A stretch of 54,666 bases of DNA, taken from contig JACQJO010000047.1 of NCBI GenBank assembly GCA_016205025.1, forward strand, positions 1 to 54,666, read 5' to 3'. This document shows, piece after piece, positions 51,519 through 54,666 of this stretch. The notes under the pieces were generated by a model, which saw only the letters and a list, made by a program, of their open reading frames with translations, was not told where the DNA came from and ran no database searches. The first letter of the stretch is position 1. The number at the start of each line of letters is the position of its first letter. A program made the translations under genes and the position numbers. Source of the stretch: Elusimicrobiota bacterium (GTDB lineage Bacteria; Elusimicrobiota; Elusimicrobia; JACQPE01).

Positions 51519-51545
51519 ACTTCACCTTCCATTTCCATCCAAACA

Positions 51546-51595
51546 AGTTTAACAGATGTAATGAAACATGTCAATAGTATGTATTAAATTAATAC
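51546..51595 (-). promoter_or_regulatory. consensus promoter and operator palindrome for the Panacea/RelE pair
   Basis: TTGACA (plus 51569-51574) and TAAACT (plus 51546-51551) are 17 bp apart on the minus strand. Just upstream is a perfect 15-bp palindrome, GTATTAAATTAATAC (51581-51595), a likely operator for the Xre domain. Confidence 0.8.
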
Positions 51596-51668
51596 AAAAT
51601 GAGCTATCCCACCTTTGACGGACACCTAAAATCAGAGACAAGTCCCCCGATTTCCCCGATTTCTGGGC

Positions 51669-51710
51669 GTTTTCATTGTTTTTCCTGGAGGTCCCGCAGG
51701 CGAAGGGAAT
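51669..51710. repeat. 42-bp direct repeat, downstream copy
   Basis: This sequence repeats 52443-52484 with one mismatch (51697). The repeat spans the end of the NlpC/P60 gene and the start of the lipoprotein gene. Here it stands alone: on the coding strand it gives a short frame M-K-T-P-R-N and soon stops. It reads as the remains of a second copy of the two-gene unit. The rest of 51596-51730 shows no gene. Confidence 0.85.
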
Positions 51711-51730
51711 TCTGATCGGCACGCTTATTT

Positions 51731-52450
51731 TTAAAATTTTTCATCAAAATCTTTTTGATCGAAGATGATTCTATCGGCCATATCGATAAAAAAGAATCGG
51801 TGATTTTTTGCGCTCCAATACACCTTCTCTATGGAAAGGCATCCAGGAAAGTCCAGGGTGACAAGGCATGGTAAAAAATCAAAGGATTTATTTTTATCCT
51901 GATCACTATTCTGAAGTCTGATCGAGTAGCCGGCAAATTTCCAGGAAGGGCGGTGAGACAGGGTCCACCTTTTAAAAGTGATATACGGCGTTTTAACCCC
52001 ATTCTCATCAAGCCTTAAGAGCTCATTCCATCGGTCGTTGTCCCATTGGCTGACAATCAAGGTTCTGACGGTTGGCAGTCCCGGCATGGTCTCCACGAAG
52101 ACGGCCGTTGGTTTTCCTGTTTTAAGGAAATCCCCGTAAAGAGCGAAGACGCTCGGATTCATGGGCCAGGGGAAGGGTTTGATAGAGCTCGGAGGGTTTT
52201 CTTGGGCTTCCGGGAAGATAGCCAAGATATAGTTTTTCCAATCTTGGGTCGAGCCAATGGCGCGGGCGTGGAGTGCGCGATATTTTGGATTGTAGTCTTT
52301 GACATTTTGTTGCCAGGCTTCTTTAGTTCTAAAAATGTTACCAGCCGGGGTTACAATTAGGCCTTTTTGGGGAAAGAAGGAATCCTTGAGCTTGGAACAG
52401 CCGGATAACGAAATCAATATTAAAAAGATGGTCAACCAGGGAGTTTTCAT
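51731..52450 (-). CDS. lipoprotein of unknown function
   Basis: The 239 residues start with a lipoprotein signal peptide: M-K-T-P-W-L-T-I-F-L-I-L-I-S-L-S-G-C, with the lipobox L-S-G-C and cysteine at residue 18. I do not recognise the mature domain. It has W-K-N-Y-I-L-A-I-F-P-E-A, R-T-L-I-V-S-Q-W-D-N-D-R-W-N-E and a closing F-F-I-D-M-A-D-R-I-I-F. The start overlaps the NlpC/P60 stop (ATGA), so the two are translated together. A partner or immunity role is possible but is not shown by the sequence. Confidence 0.75.
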   Translation of the reverse strand: MKTPWLTIFLILISLSGCSKLKDSFFPQKGLIVTPAGNIFRTKEAWQQNVKDYNPKYRALHARAIGSTQDWKNYILAIFPEAQENPPSSIKPFPWPMNPSVFALYGDFLKTGKPTAVFVETMPGLPTVRTLIVSQWDNDRWNELLRLDENGVKTPYITFKRWTLSHRPSWKFAGYSIRLQNSDQDKNKSFDFLPCLVTLDFPGCLSIEKVYWSAKNHRFFFIDMADRIIFDQKDFDEKF

Positions 52451-52484
52451 TGTTTTTCCTGGAGGTCCCGTAGGCGAAGGGAAT
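52443..52484. repeat. 42-bp direct repeat, upstream copy
   Basis: It lies across the NlpC/P60 stop and the lipoprotein start, and is the intact partner of 51669-51710. Confidence 0.85.
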
Positions 52485-54054
52485 CGGCAAAGTGGTAGGA
52501 GCGATTGTCCGTTTTGCGTTGGCCGTTCTTGTCGTTGATAAGTTTTTCCCATCGGTTATTTTTTAGCTCAAAATCCCATCGCTCCTCAGCAATTTTACAG
52601 CTGACAGAACCATTCTCTTTTTCATTTTTTGCGCATGAGCCCGGTAGATTTTCGTATTGGGCGTTGGGGCGCTCTTTTTTGTAGCTCGTTACTTCTTCAT
52701 AAGTGGTCAAAATCTGGCCTTCTTGAGTTTTGATCTGGGGCACCCCGTCAGCATGAATAATACCGCATTGCATGGTTTGAGAGCCGGTCCTTTCGCAGTT
52801 TTCAATGAATCCGGTATGTTCAATGTCGCCAGGTTTCCCTTTAAAGAAAACGTCTCCAGGCTGGGGGAGCCAGGCAGAGGGGAGGAGGGCCCTCTTTTCC
52901 TGGGCTTTGGCAAAGTAATTTTGAGCGTTTGCCTTGATTTCCCCCGGTTGATTGCTAAATAGAACCCTGTATTCAAAACCACTGCAATCCAAGCCTTTGG
53001 GCAGGGATTGTCCTGCCCAGGCGTAGGGCTGGTCAACATATTTTTTAGTTGCGCTTACCGTCTGATCGCGCAGTTCTTTGGCCGCCCTGGAGTCTATCGT
53101 TACGGGCCCCTTGTCCTCTTTTTTGGGTTTAAGAGCGGAAAGGCCGTTAGCCAGCATCCGGCAGGGCAGGCACAAAGCCGCCAAGCCGTTGATCGTTTCA
53201 GTCAGTCCCAAAGACGGCCAATGAATGGTGGTTTTAGGCTTTTGGACGGGATCGGCAGGCGCGCCGTCAAACTTTTGGCCTAGCGTTTGATTGGCCTTTG
53301 TTGTTGATTGGTCAGCCGGGAGCGGCCATGATTCGCGTGGTTTAGCCGCGTTGGGCGCTTGGGTTGAATTATTGGTTTGCAGCAATGCCAGGTAGGCGGT
53401 TAATAAGGTTGAGCCCGGAACCGGCGGGGCCGGGGCTTCCCCGGCGTTATCTTGCGATTTTTTTGTTGTGATAAAACGGGCTGGGGATGAGGATCGGTAG
53501 GTCAGCTCGGCGCTTAACTGCTGGGGTTCACGGGCGGTTGTTATCGAGAGCGTGCAAGAATTTGGCGCAGCGCATGGCCAACGCTCAAGCGGGGATTCAC
53601 GGACAGTTGTTATCGAGAGCGTGCCGCGCGGCGCGAAAGACGCGGTTAGCCTGGGCCGGTTATCCAGGTGATATGAGTGCGAGTACGATGGGGAATCGGA
53701 ATAGGAGCTTTGCGAAGAAGGAGAATCATTGGAGCTTGAGGCGCCGGATGATCCTCCGGAGGAGTTTCTTTCGGCCTCATCCTCCCGCCTCCAGCGTTCG
53801 GTTGTTTTTTGGTGGTAATCCGGGTCGCTGGGGTGGGTTAAGCCGGTGACTTTTTCATAATACTCCCGTTCTTTTCTTTGCTCCTCAACTTTGTTGGTCA
53901 GTTCTCTTTTTTCTTTTTCGTTATGGTAACAGCCGGCGGGCTTGCCCACGGCCGCGCAGAGCTGTTCACCCCCGCTCTGCTGGGCTAAAACAGGGAAGCC
54001 GGAGAATAAAGCCATTGGAATCGTTAAGAGAGCGGAGCTTGGGATGGGTTTCAT
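52447..54054 (-). CDS. secreted NlpC/P60 peptidoglycan hydrolase-like protein
   Basis: The 535 residues have an N-terminal hydrophobic signal (about 5-24, F-S-G-F-P-V-L-A-Q), a low-complexity Ser/Pro-rich middle (residues about 85-240), and a C-terminal NlpC/P60 domain with L-D-C-S-G-F (catalytic cysteine, about 355), P-G-D-V-F-F-K-G and H-T-G-F-I-E, giving the Cys-His pair. Two copies of a T-L-S-I-T-T-x-R-E phrase lie in the middle, from a 33-bp duplicated stretch (53524-53556 and 53592-53625). It is coupled to the lipoprotein gene. It probably cleaves peptide cross-links. Confidence 0.72.
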   Translation of the reverse strand: MKPIPSSALLTIPMALFSGFPVLAQQSGGEQLCAAVGKPAGCYHNEKEKRELTNKVEEQRKEREYYEKVTGLTHPSDPDYHQKTTERWRREDEAERNSSGGSSGASSSNDSPSSQSSYSDSPSYSHSYHLDNRPRLTASFAPRGTLSITTVRESPLERWPCAAPNSCTLSITTAREPQQLSAELTYRSSSPARFITTKKSQDNAGEAPAPPVPGSTLLTAYLALLQTNNSTQAPNAAKPRESWPLPADQSTTKANQTLGQKFDGAPADPVQKPKTTIHWPSLGLTETINGLAALCLPCRMLANGLSALKPKKEDKGPVTIDSRAAKELRDQTVSATKKYVDQPYAWAGQSLPKGLDCSGFEYRVLFSNQPGEIKANAQNYFAKAQEKRALLPSAWLPQPGDVFFKGKPGDIEHTGFIENCERTGSQTMQCGIIHADGVPQIKTQEGQILTTYEEVTSYKKERPNAQYENLPGSCAKNEKENGSVSCKIAEERWDFELKNNRWEKLINDKNGQRKTDNRSYHFADSLRLRDLQEKQ

Positions 54055-54092
54055 GGAAGAATAATCTTTCCTGTTTTTATTATTAAACGATA

Positions 54093-54154
54093 GGGTCTAA
54101 CGGTCCTAGGAGCCTAGGCAGAAAGACCCATACTTTTTTAGGCCCAAGGGCCCA
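54093..54154 (-). promoter_or_regulatory. DosR/NarL-like sites upstream of the NlpC/P60 gene
   Basis: Sites GGGTCTAACGGTCCTA (54093-54108) and GGCAGAAAGACCCA (54117-54130) end 22 bp apart. A third, GGCCCAAGGGCCCA (54141-54154), ends 24 bp further. No clear TAGAAT is found at the expected place. Confidence 0.4.
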
Positions 54155-54297
54155 GACTCATCCCCGCTAAGTTAACTCAAATTTCCCTCTACAGGGTATT
54201 TCTGGTCAAAAGCCAGGGACACAGCGAAAACCCCTTATTTTAAGACGTTTTTATACGTTCAGAAAGAATTAAGTTAGCAGGGATGAGGGCCCAGACT
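54148..54297. mobile_element. MITE-like insertion of about 128 bp with flanking direct repeats
   Basis: The 11-bp sequence GGGCCCAGACT stands at 54148-54158 and again at 54287-54297. Between them lie imperfect inverted ends (54157-54177 and 54267-54287, 18 of 21 paired) and small internal hairpins such as CCCT-ctac-AGGG and ACGT-tttata-ACGT. No coding frame is present. Inverted ends plus a flanking duplication are what an insertion would leave. Confidence 0.5.
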
Positions 54298-54328
54298 AAA
54301 GTTTTTTACGGGGGGCCGCAACGCTTAT

Positions 54329-54520
54329 TTACTCGTTTTCTTTGCGGGCGTAGACTTCGGGGTCGGTTTCGTCGCCTTCGGAGTGGACGGTTAAAACGAT
54401 GGCTCGACAGCAAACGGAGCAGTCTTCGCCATAGGATTGGCCTTCCATGGCTGGGTCAACCGAAATCTCGATTTCTTCCCAGCAGTAAGGGCAGGTCAGA
54501 GTGGTTTTTTTAAGACTCAT
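54329..54520 (-). CDS. CPXCG-motif cysteine-rich protein
   Basis: The 63 residues contain two C-x-x-C pairs: T-C-P-Y-C-W-E-E near residue 9 and D-C-S-V-C-C-R near 34. Together they form a small zinc ribbon. E-E-I-E-I-S-V-D fits the CPXCG family. I chose the ATG at 54520 (M-S-L-K-K). The function of the family is not settled, and the gene has no close functional neighbour here. Confidence 0.8.
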   Translation of the reverse strand: MSLKKTTLTCPYCWEEIEISVDPAMEGQSYGEDCSVCCRAIVLTVHSEGDETDPEVYARKENE

Positions 54521-54541
54521 CGGACTGCCAAAACTCAACCA

Positions 54542-54562
54542 CTGTGCGCTGTAAGCGCACAG
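54542..54562. repeat. perfect hairpin downstream of the edge gene
   Basis: CTGTGCGCT-gta-AGCGCACAG has nine-base arms and lies between the edge gene and the CPXCG gene. Confidence 0.75.
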
Positions 54563-54570
54563 GATGGGTC

Positions 54571-54586
54571 GCCGCCTAAAGGCGGC
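54571..54586. repeat. perfect hairpin touching the stop of the edge gene
   Basis: GCCGCCT-aa-AGGCGGC has seven-base arms and lies directly after the stop codon of the partial gene. Such hairpins are typical of IS200/IS605 or REP ends but could equally be a terminator without a T run. Confidence 0.7.
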
Positions 54587-54666
54587 TTAAGACTTCCCAA
54601 TCGTAAAATTTTCATCATCTTCCTTTGTATGATTCTCAATGTAATCCCTGATCTGTTCTTCGGTAA
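54587..54666 (-). CDS. C-terminal fragment of an unidentified protein, cut by window edge
   Basis: The last 25 residues, E-E-Q-I-R-D-Y-I-E-N-H followed by T-K-E-D-D-E-N-F-T-I-G-K-S, are seen before a TAA stop at 54587-54589. The R-x-Y-I-E-N segment and the two hairpins after the stop are what I would expect of an IS200/IS605-like Y1 transposase, but 25 residues cannot prove it. The 5' part lies outside the window. Confidence 0.35.
   Translation of the reverse strand, partial: TEEQIRDYIENHTKEDDENFTIGKS

Noticed and set aside
53524..53625. Short duplication in the NlpC/P60 gene as a mobile element
   Set aside because: About 33 bp in frame inside a low-complexity region; ordinary internal duplication explains it.

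Overview
The window reads as chromosome from an uncultivated Gram-negative, LPS-producing anaerobe or facultative bacterium. The evidence is a bacterial-type ProRS and the rpsB-tsf-pyrH-frr-uppS-cdsA-dxr-rseP-proS order, together with lipid A, heptose and O-antigen ligase genes, ferredoxin-linked oxidoreductases and a complex I cluster without its NADH module. Elusimicrobiota or a neighbouring candidate phylum is my guess from style, not something the bases prove. Every gene called lies on the minus strand, often with stop/start overlaps (TGATG, ATGA, GTGA, TAATG), so the region is read from high to low coordinates.

Layout from high to low coordinate: (a) 54666-50354 is an accessory end: the tail of an unidentified protein followed by two strong hairpins, a CPXCG zinc-ribbon protein, a 128-bp inverted-repeat insertion, a secreted NlpC/P60 hydrolase coupled to a lipoprotein and flanked by a 42-bp duplication, and a Panacea-domain antitoxin with a RelE-like toxin. 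(b) 50308-35667 holds RNase R and then an LPS/envelope cluster: a GT9 heptosyltransferase with a second N-terminal half, four GT4 glycosyltransferases, a polysaccharide deacetylase, an LpxK-LpxL fusion, an O-antigen ligase, GmhB, an isoprenylcysteine-methyltransferase-like protein and a DUF3108 protein. (c) 35655-19858 is an energy cluster: MidA, nuoABCDHIJKLMN (no nuoEFG), a glutaryl-CoA-dehydrogenase-like flavoprotein and KorAB 2-oxoacid:ferredoxin oxidoreductase. KorAB makes reduced ferredoxin, which the headless complex I could use directly. (d) 19687-10162 is mixed: small secreted proteins of unknown function, a PfkB kinase, a GlcD-like oxidase, a RES/Xre toxin-antitoxin pair and an orphan family 5 solute-binding protein. 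(e) 10113-312 is a housekeeping operon (tatA, rpsB, tsf, pyrH, frr, uppS, cdsA, dxr, rseP, proS) and one secreted protein. A GC-rich structured transcript may lie at 1-105.

The most striking content is non-coding. First, a 131-bp element with perfect or near-perfect 24-bp inverted termini occurs three times almost unchanged. Two copies lie in frame inside glycosyltransferase genes, and one pair of opposite bases has co-varied. Second, families of 7-, 8- and 9-bp tandem repeats, commonly paired into long hairpins, fill the exact space between a stop codon and the next start codon at several operon junctions, and also lie in frame inside essential genes (proS, uppS, lpxK, glycosyltransferases). 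Third, four genes for secreted proteins are preceded by DosR/NarL-like palindromes spaced 22 bp apart, in three cases upstream of a TAGAAT -10 box. These three systems are the parts of the window I would examine first.
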